Made by a program: the position numbers and the translations under genes. A DNA stretch of 64,000 nucleotides from Phytophthora quininea (Eukaryota > Oomycota > Peronosporomycetes > Peronosporales > Peronosporaceae): the NCBI GenBank assembly GCA_011947345.1, contig JAAVTG010001025.1, forward strand, positions 25,191-89,190, read 5' to 3'. Position 1 is the stretch's first letter. Every line of letters starts with the position of its first letter. This document shows, in pieces, positions 55,378-64,000 of this stretch. The notes under the pieces were generated by a model. The model saw nothing but the letters and a program-made list of their open reading frames with translations, did not search any database and was not told the DNA's origin.

Positions 55378-55502
55378 ATCTTTGTCCGACAATATAATGC
55401 TGAGTTCGCCGTCAACGGTCGAAATGCCTTGTATATAAAGGGCCTGTTTTGTCTTCAAATTGGAAAAATGGAGTCTTTCAAGAGTCTGCCAGCATTGTGC
55501 AC

Positions 55503-56738
55503 TTAGCTACGTGAACCTGCTACCTCCTCGGCAGGCGTAGGGCGTTCGTTTCGTACCAACTGAATGCTTTTCGAAATCCACTGCGACGAATTGACATTAT
55601 CAAAATTGCGGCCGATAGACGAACGCGGTTTTTCCTCAATCAGAAATGTCGAGAAGTATTCGCCTTTGAATTGGCGAGCAGCACGTGTAACTTGTACAAA
55701 CCGGACAGTCCCAGAGTTCTTGTCGACGAATACGGCGTCGTAGCCTCCTTGACTGCATTGCACTGGAGCCATCCACCTGTCTTGAAAAGGAACAAAAGTC
55801 TTGGGATCAAACTGCTCAAATCTTTTCGCTCGCCAGATACCTTCAGCCATACCCGTGCAAGGGTCAAGCAAGTGACGCAGCTCGAAACAGTCACCCCTAG
55901 GCGAGACCTTCGTCCCTTCCAAGCATCGCAAACAACCACAACACAGAGAAAGGTTCATCCATTACGAGATTGTCTCTCACAGCTCTTGCAATGCCCCACA
56001 CAAACGCAGGACCAAGTCGAAAAGCAAGTTCTCTAGCCACAAAATTGCTAACGAGGTAAGGCTGCAGTTGTTCTTCCATCAAATAGCAAGACAGCAATCG
56101 GTTAATTGCACTACCGGATGAGATGCCGAAGTTGGCTCCAACACATTGCTCTAAGTCGCTCATCATCTCCAACTCATAGCAGAATTTCCATTGCATCCTT
56201 CGTAGAGAAATCAAACATCAATCTAGCGTTCCCACCGGCCGCATTGAACTTGTCACTAAGTAGTTCACTGCGTTTTGCAGGCGACACTACACCTTTGGAA
56301 TCTGTGAGTTTTTACTCACATAATGAAATACATCGTCGTTGCTCGGGGATTGCTAAAATCTTGCTCGTCCATCAGTGTCTGAACGGGGTACGTTGCATCC
56401 AGTGTACGCTGATGAGTCATGCGTTGAATCTCGTCATTTTCCACCCCATTTTTGGATCCTGCGCAGCCGCATGGTGTGGCGGTAGCCAAGAACCACCGTT
56501 GGTGGCGAATCATACTGACAGTTTGTTTGGGTCGCAGAAAATCGTATTGGGCCTTTCGAACTTGATCGCGTACTTCAGCGCTGCAATCGTCAATCGCGGG
56601 CCCCACACCACGGGGAAAGGATGCTCCTTCTCGCCAACAAGCACACAGAAGAACATTATCTTCAAGAAAGGCTTTTTCAAACGAAATATATTTCGTTTTT
56701 ATCCTTTCATTGCTGAGCCAGGCAGGCTCCTCTTTCAT
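55503..56738 (-). pseudogene. CRN/RHS-like NTPase-nuclease relic
   Basis: Minus-strand codons in several frames: a region with RGVGPAID and repeated Trp/Cys (56316-56738), then GGNARLMFDFS (about 56230), a motif I associate with oomycete CRN/RHS (retrotransposon-hot-spot-like) proteins, then CSQGGYDAVFVD and VRFVQVTRA (about 55680-55760), a PD-(D/E)XK-type endonuclease core with its acidic and Gln/Thr positions. An in-frame stop near 56180 and at least one shift break it. In oomycetes such domains form the C-termini of some Crinkler effectors. No N-terminal leader was found. Confidence 0.5.
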
Positions 56739-56903
56739 CGTCGATGCACAGCAATATTTCCATGATGATGGCGCACAGCTTCAAGCTTGAGCATCGCTTC
56801 CCAATTTCCTTTTCTTCGGATCGGCATGGGATCGAATTGATACTTTCACAAGCTCCTCCATCAGTGTGCAATTTGCCAGCAACGTGATCGAGACCTCCTC
56901 ACA

Positions 56904-57886
56904 ATGTCGACGTTCCTACGCCTCGTTGTCACCTTTGTTGTTGCGGCTGCATTGACCGTTTACGCTGCCGACTCGGATTCAAGACAGCTCAAGCCTGCGT
57001 TCAAGTTTTCGGAAGTTTTCAGACGTGATACCCCTTCATGCACTTGCAACTCCAAAATGCGTCCGTGCATCTTCGTCCACGGCATGGGCAGCAAGGAGGA
57101 GATGGCAGACAACCAAGACGAGTACTCATCGTATTGGGGAAATGTCACGGGCCATACTCCGTGTTGTTCGTCCATCAAGTACACACATCTCAACACGGTC
57201 AACGTCTCGTGGACAAGACCCAGTCAACAACAAAAGTCTGCGATCGAATCCTCGCCGTCAACGATGAAAGCCAGGGATCGACAGTCAAGGACACGATCAT
57301 CATAACACATTCCATGGGTGGGCCCATGCTCGCGGGTGCTATCGCCAACGGGCATTGCCAACTGGATAAAAGCTCCACTTGGATCAGTTTGGGGGCCCTG
57401 ATGCGAGGCAGTATGGCGTCCGATGAGGTCCAAGAATCCTGCGAAGGAGATACCGACTTTGTGCTCGAGAAGGTGGCCAACATCACCGGAAGATGTCCGG
57501 CCAGTACGTCGCTCAGGTCTCTCGCTTACGAAGGAGAACGTCACAGTACCAAGAAGCTAAACGACTACTACGAAGCTGCTCAGAGAGCGTATACAAAGCA
57601 CGTGTACGCTGCAGCCTGCAGCAACGGGTTCTCCGGACTGGTGTCACATTATCAATGGCAATTCTGGCTGCTAGGCAAGACCATCCCTCATAAATCGAGC
57701 GAGAACGACGGCATGGTCGAGTTCCTAAGCTGTCGAGCAGATATTCCCAAAGACAAGTTCGGCAACACCTATCGCGATCGATTCTACGTGACCAAGTTGA
57801 ATCACTATGACCTCCAATTCCGAGCCGGCGATTCCCTTCGCGATGAAGCGAAAATGCCGCTTAAGTGGCTCGAGTGCTTGTTGTGA
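56904..57886 (+). CDS. secreted alpha/beta hydrolase, short form (C), one frameshift
   Basis: ATG 56904 starts MSTFLRLVVTFVVAAALTVYA, a clear signal peptide. Only about 30 residues separate it from the Cys-rich CTCNSKMRPC and CIFVHGMG, so this is the short form without the extra N-terminal domain. THSMGGPM carries Pro where others have Leu. NDGMVEF, LNHYDL and LKWLECLL complete the hydrolase. The only break is one missing G at QQQK|VCDR near 57234, the same place as in A and B. Confidence 0.75.
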
Positions 57887-58059
57887 CCACAAACACGTCT
57901 AACAGCCAAAAATTCTACAGTAAACGTAAACATCATTTCTGCCAGACATGCTGTTTTTGCCTTGGGATGAGCAGGAAGAATAACAAAGCCGATCTGCTTG
58001 CGCCCCACTCGAATTTCTCATCACCGAGTTCACTCAACCATTGGCCCGGGCATAGTGAG

Positions 58060-59642
58060 ATGCTCCTCCTGGCTCAAGTTCGTTTCGCTGTGCTCACTGT
58101 CGTCGCGACAGTATTCGCGACTGCTTCAGCGTTGGTGACGGACTCTTCCAGTCCTCTGCAGAATGAGACGACAAGTTGGCCGTCGCTACGATTCGAGTTC
58201 ACCGTTAAGCGAGCTTCGATGGCAATCCACGGTCACTCGACGTTTACGATGATCGCCAACCCGGCTGTGTCGACCACCAACGACAAAGTGCTGTACGATA
58301 CATTCTCCACCTTCACGGAAGACTCGACAAGCTACAACTACACTCTGGTCAAAGGAGTTTCGTATGTATCGACAAACTCGTCGGTTCGGTGTCTGCACAC
58401 GGAGTCAATTCCAGAGGTGAACTCTATCGTCGCAGCACTCAACCAAGTCGTTCCGGTATCATCCGACAACTCCATCGAATGCAGTGGCGATCTATTCAAA
58501 GCTTCAGTCCATGACATCGACTTCGCGGTGTGTTCTTTGGGCTCGTCGGGTTTCAAGATGATCGGCAGCGACGTGGACATCACGGTGGAATACTTGACCA
58601 AGTCCGTCGAGATTTCGACCCCTACTGTGAACTCCTCCGACTGCAAGGCAATGGTTTCTCCGATGTCAATTACTTCTCATGGCAAATCGCTGGTAACTGG
58701 CCAACCGATTCGCGCTAACGATCCACGAAGACTCGACGCTGCGTTCGGCTTCTCCTCGTTGAATTCCGAGAGTTGTAAATGCGAGTCGGAAGTGCGTCCG
58801 TGTTTGTTCGTGCACGGTTGGGGCATCGGATACGAAGAGCCTGGAAATGTAGACTACTTGAGATATTGGGGCAATGTGTCTAGCTACACCCCGTGCTGTT
58901 CGAGTATTAAATACACCGTGCTGGACACGCAGAACGTTTCCTGGACGAGTGCCACGCAGCAGCAGAAACTCTGCGACCGAGCGCTAGCAGTGAGCAATTC
59001 AAGTTTAGGATCAACGATCTCCGACACGATCCTCGTCACACATTCCATGGGCGGACTCATGCTAGCTAGTGCAATCGCCAACAAGAGATGCAATCTCGCC
59101 AACAGCTCGACGTGGGTGAGTATGGGGACTCCGATGACGGGAAGTATGGGCTCCGACTTCACTCAGGACTCCTGTGCCGATCAAACCAACTACGTCTCTA
59201 AAAATACGCCCAACTGACTGGAAGATGTCCTCCTGGAATGGGCATGAAGTCGCTCGCGTACGAGAACGAGAGCTACAGCAAAGTCTACGGCCAACTCTAC
59301 GGCACGAAGGATTTGAATGCCATGTACAAGGCCGCTCAGAAAGTATATCAAGCGCAAGTATATGCGGTCGCATGCAGTCAGAGCTATTCGGGACTGGTAT
59401 CCAAGTACCAATGGAAGATGTGGTTGATGGGGAGTTTGTTGCCGCACAAGTCGGGCCAGAACGACGGCATGGTGGAGTATTTGAGCTGTCGTGGAGGACT
59501 ACCTGAGTCGCAGTTTGGCAGCTCCTACCTCGAGAGATTCTACGTGACCAAACTCAATCACAACGACCTGCAGTTCAAGTCTGGCGACGCGCTGTTCAAC
59601 AAAGCCAAGATGCCTCTGAAATGGCTCGAGTGCCTGCTGTAG
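58060..59642 (+). CDS. secreted alpha/beta hydrolase, long form (D), one frameshift
   Basis: Best preserved long form. ATG 58060 opens the signal peptide MLLLAQVRFAVLTVVATVFA; residues about 40-225 are the N-terminal domain (WPSLRFEFTVKRASMAIHG, RCLHTESIPEVNSIVAALNQ), about 240-525 the hydrolase: CLFVHGWG, THSMGGLM (Ser near residue 329), NDGMVEY, LNHNDL and LKWLECLL. The QQQKLCDR junction is in frame. The single break is one missing A in the AAAAA run near 59203. It follows hydrolase C by about 170 nt in the same direction. Confidence 0.78.
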
Positions 59643-59843
59643 AGATATTTATTTTGTCTTCAACCTTCTAGTCTTCAAATAATAAAAAGTACGAAGCACA
59701 CACTTCCGTTCTCGTATGTAAACCACAAGGCTAACGTGAATTCGGTTTTGCGCTCGGGCGATGCGCGTGTTTTTGCAAGCTGCAGTTCCCAATGCTGTGC
59801 CTGCTGAATTTCTCGCCCGTTGCCATTCAATTTCCCGCCTCCT

Positions 59844-62475
59844 CATGATAACTGCCCCCGCGCTCCTCATTCCATCATTTGCTTAGTTTGTCGTGAGTCA
59901 CGACTCGCGACTGAATGACAATATTCCGAGTTCTACTCGCGATGACGACTCTTGTTCTTGTGAGGCCTACGGACGTAGCACAAGTTCATACGCAACAAAA
60001 CAACGACGTTCGCAAGCTAACCAGCAACATCCGTCAAGGCTCTCGAAGACTGGAAGCTGCTGTCAAATTCTCCGACATCTTCGATTCCACTTCATGTACC
60101 TGTAAGTCGACTCCGCGTCCGTGTATCTTCATCCACGGCTTCGGCGTGAAGTATGAAGAGCCTGAAAACGTCGACTCGATGCCAAAATATTGGGAAACAT
60201 CACGGGTCACACGCCGTGCTGTTCATCCATCCAGTACGCCGTGCTCGATACTTTCAACAACACTTGGTACGATCCGAAACAGCAGCAAAAGGTTTGCGAT
60301 CGAGCCCTTGCTGTGAGCGACACCAGTACCAAGTCGACCATTTCCGACACGATCATCGTCACTCATTCCATGGGCGGCTTGATGATGGCCGGTGCGATTG
60401 CCAATGGGAGATGCAGTCTTGCCAATAGCACGTCGTGGTTGAGTATGGGGGCTCCGATGGCCGGCAGTATGGGGTCGGACTACTCCCAGAACGCATGTGC
60501 CGACAAAATCAACTTCGTCGTCAAGAAGTTTATCAGCGACGGTAGTACTGGAGGTTGTCCCGTTTCCACCGCCATGAAGTCACTCGCCTACGAACACGAA
60601 AGCTACAGCTCCTCAGCGCTGAATAAAGCTTACAAGGCAGCTCAAGAAGTTTACATTGTCAGTGTTTCGGGCGCAATCTGCAGCACCGGGTACTGGGGCA
60701 TCATGTCCAAACACCAACTCAAGATGTGGACCATGGCCATCTCCATCCCTCACAAGTCCCGCAGAAACGACGGCATGGTGGAGTTTCAAAGCTGTCGAGC
60801 AGGAATCCCAGAGGACAAGTTTGGAGATAACTACCGTGACGCTTTTACGCCTCCAAGGCGAACCACTACGACTTGCAATTCCGAGCCGGCGATTCACTAC
60901 TCAACGAGAAGAAAATGCCCGTGAAATGGCTCGAATGCGTGCTCTAGAAACAATGGCTTCTTGTCAAATTGTAAAACAAAATGCATTCTGGAACTTCTTG
61001 TAATGTTGGACACCTATTGATGGCCCATCAGTGATGGAGGAAGACAAGCGTTGACAGTCGCTTGGTTGGCGGCTCATTATTACTTTCCACTACAAGCTCC
61101 AAGGACTGAGGAAATGACAGCGATGTTCAGCCTCCCTCTGGCCGAAGACGTGACTGCCATGCAGTTGCAACAGGTCACCAAGGCCCTGAAGGCACTCTCG
61201 CCGAAGCTGGAGCTGCGGCTTGTCTCGGCTAGTGTGAGTATCCCACTGACAGAAGATGCGAGCGTGATCCACTTGCAGCAGACGATTAAGACGCTCGCAG
61301 ACAACGCCCTAAAGCTGGAGTTGCGTCTTGCCAAAGTTTCGGATGTCGATGGCGAGTCTCGAGTCAATTCATCAAACTGCGTGGACGAACTCGAGAAGAA
61401 GGAAGACGATGATAGCGACGAGGAACTAATTCACAGTCAAGCAGCCCACAAACGGCAGAAGCTGACGCTGGAGGATATGGCCCAGATCTTCACCCGGACA
61501 GACGAAAGGGAAGATGACAAGCAGGCCAAGAGAGCCTTGAACTTGCAAAAGAGGCTGCTGAAGATGGAGGAGCAGCAGCAAACGATGGAGGAGCAGCAGC
61601 AAACGATGGAGGAGCTGCAGCAGAAGACGGAGGAGAGGCAAACGATGGAGGGGCATCGGGACGCGGTGGAGGAGAAGCTAGTCCAGAGAAGCTCGAAACT
61701 GTGGAGTCGGATGCAGTACACTCCAGAGTGGATTCCAATCGCAATGGCCTCATCGCCGCAAGTGGAAATCATGCAGAAGCACTTGGGTCTGACAACTGAA
61801 TTCGTCCGTTTTGAAGACGATCCGAGTGGTAGTGAAGAGGAGGAAGACCCCTTTGTATGGGAGGACATGGCTGAAGATGCTCCCAAGCAGCGTGAGAAGT
61901 ATCTCGCGTACACTACACAGCACTTTAAAGACACGATCCACCCCGAAGGCAGCGAGGAACCTCTGTTCTTTGTGAAGGATACCTCACAAGAGGAGATGCA
62001 GCTCCTCAGCGATGGCGTTGGAACGATCGGGTTCCCTGTGAAGGGCACCGCTGACGTAATGATCGTAGACCGCAACGCGGAACGCTACACCAGTGTGTTT
62101 GCCGGGCATTGCTTCTTGGTGGATGTGAAGCGGGACTGCAATGACCCAAGTGAAATCGACTACTGTCGAAGCCAAGTGCTGCTCAAGTTGGTTATTGCTG
62201 ATCTCGAGGATAATGGTGGGCGAGCTCCGATGGGTCTTTTGACAGACCTGCTCTCGCGCTGGGATTTCTTCTGGTTTACTGCGGACAAGCAAGTTGTCGT
62301 CTTCTCCGTGCAGAGCCCTACAAGCGCCTTCAAGTTCATCAGCGAAACTCTGCAGACTGAAATCATTGCTCCGTCCACCGACATTTTCCCGCTGGGCTGT
62401 CCGATGATTTGCGCGCGAGTTGAGCCAAGTCTCCTGCGCAGGAAAAGGATAGCAGCTCTTGTCCCTGACAGCAGC
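59844..62475. repeat. inverted duplication, plus-side arm (2.6 kb)
   Basis: Partner of 45299-47898. It is longer by a 21-nt Gln-heptad unit and by 10 nt present here but lost in the partner. Diverged similarity continues leftward to about 59470 (end of hydrolase D). Confidence 0.85.
59915..60947 (+). pseudogene. secreted alpha/beta hydrolase, short form (E)
   Basis: Twin of E2. ATG 59915, signal peptide, CTCKSTPRPC, CIFIHGFG, QQQKVCDR in frame, THSMGGLM, NDGMVEF, end VKWLECVL (TAG 60945-60947). Two breaks, both shared with E2: missing G at TATTGGGAAAC (about 60190) and missing T in DAF(Y)AS near 60845. Sharing means the breaks predate the duplication or both copies carry the same systematic error. 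Confidence 0.74.
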
Positions 62476-62532
62476 AAACATGCGTCTACCAAGTCTCCAA
62501 TGTCATTTAGCGGTACCGTACATGTTGTATGA
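61114..62532 (+). CDS. PD-(D/E)XK-like protein with Gln-rich coiled coil (copy 2)
   Basis: 472 aa from ATG 61114. The frame is open upstream to about 61034, where an ATGGAGGAAGAC start could be used with a shift. Residues 1-110: two imperfect repeats of LPLAEDVTAMQLQQV / IPLTEDASVIHLQQT. An acidic patch and a basic region follow, then a coiled coil with repeated MEEQQQT heptads (about 61565-61620). The C-terminal half has GTADVMIVD (Asp), FLVDVKRD (Asp-x-Lys) and CRSQVLLKL (Gln), the residue order of PD-(D/E)XK nuclease folds. I do not know this family. It might act on DNA, or be a host-directed or transposon-derived nuclease; this is inference. Confidence 0.65.
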   Translation: MTAMFSLPLAEDVTAMQLQQVTKALKALSPKLELRLVSASVSIPLTEDASVIHLQQTIKTLADNALKLELRLAKVSDVDGESRVNSSNCVDELEKKEDDDSDEELIHSQAAHKRQKLTLEDMAQIFTRTDEREDDKQAKRALNLQKRLLKMEEQQQTMEEQQQTMEELQQKTEERQTMEGHRDAVEEKLVQRSSKLWSRMQYTPEWIPIAMASSPQVEIMQKHLGLTTEFVRFEDDPSGSEEEEDPFVWEDMAEDAPKQREKYLAYTTQHFKDTIHPEGSEEPLFFVKDTSQEEMQLLSDGVGTIGFPVKGTADVMIVDRNAERYTSVFAGHCFLVDVKRDCNDPSEIDYCRSQVLLKLVIADLEDNGGRAPMGLLTDLLSRWDFFWFTADKQVVVFSVQSPTSAFKFISETLQTEIIAPSTDIFPLGCPMICARVEPSLLRRKRIAALVPDSSKHASTKSPMSFSGTVHVV

Positions 62533-62559
62533 CTAGCAATAATAGTGATTGCCGATTTT

Positions 62560-64000
62560 ATTCCCTTTCAAATCCGATCTGGTCTTCAACTCCCCGCAAT
62601 CACTCTTCGACTAACGACCATGGCGGATGGCGTGCTTCTCCAGTCCTGGTCGCTCTACCTGTTCCTGTACGACGCGGAGCAGGGCTCGTACACGCAGCAG
62701 ACGGACTCGGTGCTGGGCTGCGTGCTGTTGAGCGACGAGGGCGCCTTCTCCCTCCTACTGTACGACACGAACAAGAAGCCGCAGCTCCAGCTGCCTGTGA
62801 CGCCCAGCGTGCGCTTCGTGCCGCAGCAGAATGACTATGTCAACTTCTACGACCGCCAGACGCAGCAGAACTACGCCATGCGCTTCAAGGACGCGACCAG
62901 TAGCGAGCTTCCTAGCTGCAGTGGCCTACACTAAATCCCAAGTGTTACTTCACAGCAGCAAGGCCTTTGACCAAAGCAGAACCAAGCCACTAGTGCTGGT
63001 AGACCAGTTGACATTGGGCAAAGACGACGCCCCACTGACCTTCGGCGACGTGGCGGGCATCACGCTCAAGAAATGGCAGGGAAACAAACAGAGCAGAGCA
63101 GAGTTCTTTACAGAGAACCCATTGGAGATTGCTAAGCAGCAGGTGCATGAGGAGACAGGGGAGGGAGAAGTCAAAAGGATCAAACTGTTAGAAGAGAGTG
63201 GAGAAGAAGACCTTTTCCTTAAGGTGTTGGCTACAGAAGCGCTTGCGAGCATGCACAAGATGAGCAAGAGAGTCGTGACAGTCGCGTTCCCTCAGACCCA
63301 GGAGTGGGTCATCGCAGAGATGGAGCTGGTGAAGGTGAAAAAGGACAAGAGGGCGAGCAAACACGAGTGCGGTTCCGGTTGAAACGGAAGGTGCACGGGC
63401 AGCGGAAGGTGAGGGCCAGGATCACGATGGTCGTGACGAACTGGTCAAGCGCATGGCCAGTTTGTCTAAGATGGGTAACCAGGGTCTGGACTCATTGCGA
63501 GTGTGAAAACCAAGCTAGAGAGTCGGTCGTCGATAGAGCCGAATGGCGAAGTAGATACCTCACTTCGTAGGATGTCTTCTCTTGGCCAGACGGATGACGC
63601 TCCAGCAGGATATGTGCCAGTACTGTTGGCAGGTCTGCAACTCCCAGGTGAACGACGAGGCTCTCTCCGATCTTCGGCAGTCGAGCAAGTCGAAAACCAC
63701 GCGCTCGACCCAGTTCCTACTACGTCCACGACATCCTTGGCGGCGAAGGTAATTGAACCGCTGAAGAACTCGACTATAGAAACCGATGAAAACATGGGGA
63801 AGCATGCACAACTGCCAGCAATGTCGAGCGATTTGGAGCGGCTAATGAAGGAACAGTCTGACTTGGCGCGATTACGTGCAGAGCTGGAAGAAAACAAGCG
63901 CAAACTGCAGTCCGAAGATGTTGGATCAAATGAATCAGTGCCAACTACCTCGAAGAATGGTGTTGGCAGTAAATCTCCCAGTGCAAGTGAGCACAAACCT
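62560..64000 (+). pseudogene. FKBP15-like gene, inverted second copy (broken, runs off the window)
   Basis: Reverse-complement copy of about 11725-13190, starting some 60 nt upstream of the ATG (62622). Compared with the intact gene it has lost one AG at about 62906 (GCGAGAGC to GCGAGC), one AG at about 63366 (GAGAGTG to GAGTG) and one G at about 63482 (CAGGGGTC to CAGGGTC), each shifting the frame. Substitutions between the copies are few. It abuts the PD-(D/E)XK-like duplication, and the two duplicated blocks meet at 62476-62560. Whether the copy is complete cannot be seen. Confidence 0.85.

Noticed and set aside
61437..62075. Ser/Cys-rich minus-strand frame, with an equivalent at 45699-46316
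   Set aside because: Antisense shadow of the Gln/Glu-rich PD-(D/E)XK-like gene; it is conserved between copies only because the DNA is.

Overview
The window looks like nuclear DNA of an oomycete, most likely Phytophthora or a close relative. The evidence is short introns (about 55-78 nt, GT-AG, often with a CTAAC-type branch site), dense intron-poor genes, and oomycete-type families: secreted hydrolases, CRN/RHS-like nuclease relics, LINE and Mutator-like elements. There are no bacterial operons, and genes start at ATG.

Layout. 0-2.8 kb: degraded DDE transposase. 3.2-13.1 kb: housekeeping block with a PH-domain protein, adenylosuccinate synthetase with a mitochondrial-type leader (-), tubulin cofactor A, a seven-exon Ser/Thr kinase (-) and an FKBP15/WAFL-like coiled-coil protein (-). 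13.1-21 kb: gene-poor, with a broken Mutator-like transposase and fragments. 21-24.3 kb: ankyrin-repeat protein (-) and ING-family PHD protein (-). 24.4-29.2 kb: three tandem copies of a multi-pass membrane protein that share a 3' intron. 29.2-49.5 kb: accessory region with two copies of a membrane-anchored kelch protein, an RNI-like gene, an APC-type transporter, secreted alpha/beta hydrolases, a LINE remnant and a PD-(D/E)XK-like coiled-coil protein. 49.6-53.5 kb: second housekeeping island with ferrochelatase (-), gamma-tubulin (+) and TRAPPC5 (-). 53.8-61 kb: four more hydrolase loci (+) and a CRN/RHS-like relic. 61-64 kb: second copies of the PD-(D/E)XK-like gene and of the FKBP15-like gene.

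Architecture. Three near-identical inverted pairs dominate: 28.57-31.49 with 40.55-43.47 kb, 45.30-47.90 with 59.84-62.48 kb, and 11.7-13.2 with 62.56-64.0 kb. The second pair extends, more diverged, to 49.5/59.47 kb and is interrupted in one copy by a 1.27-kb insert with TG...CA ends and a 5-bp target duplication, probably a solo LTR.

The main novelty candidate is a cluster of nine loci of an unusual secreted Ser-Asp-His hydrolase family, in a long form (extra N-terminal domain) and a short form. The main caveat is that many accessory genes are broken by 1-2 nt deletions in short runs, while near-identical copies in the same window are intact at those sites. Recent decay and consensus indel errors must be separated before these genes are called dead.
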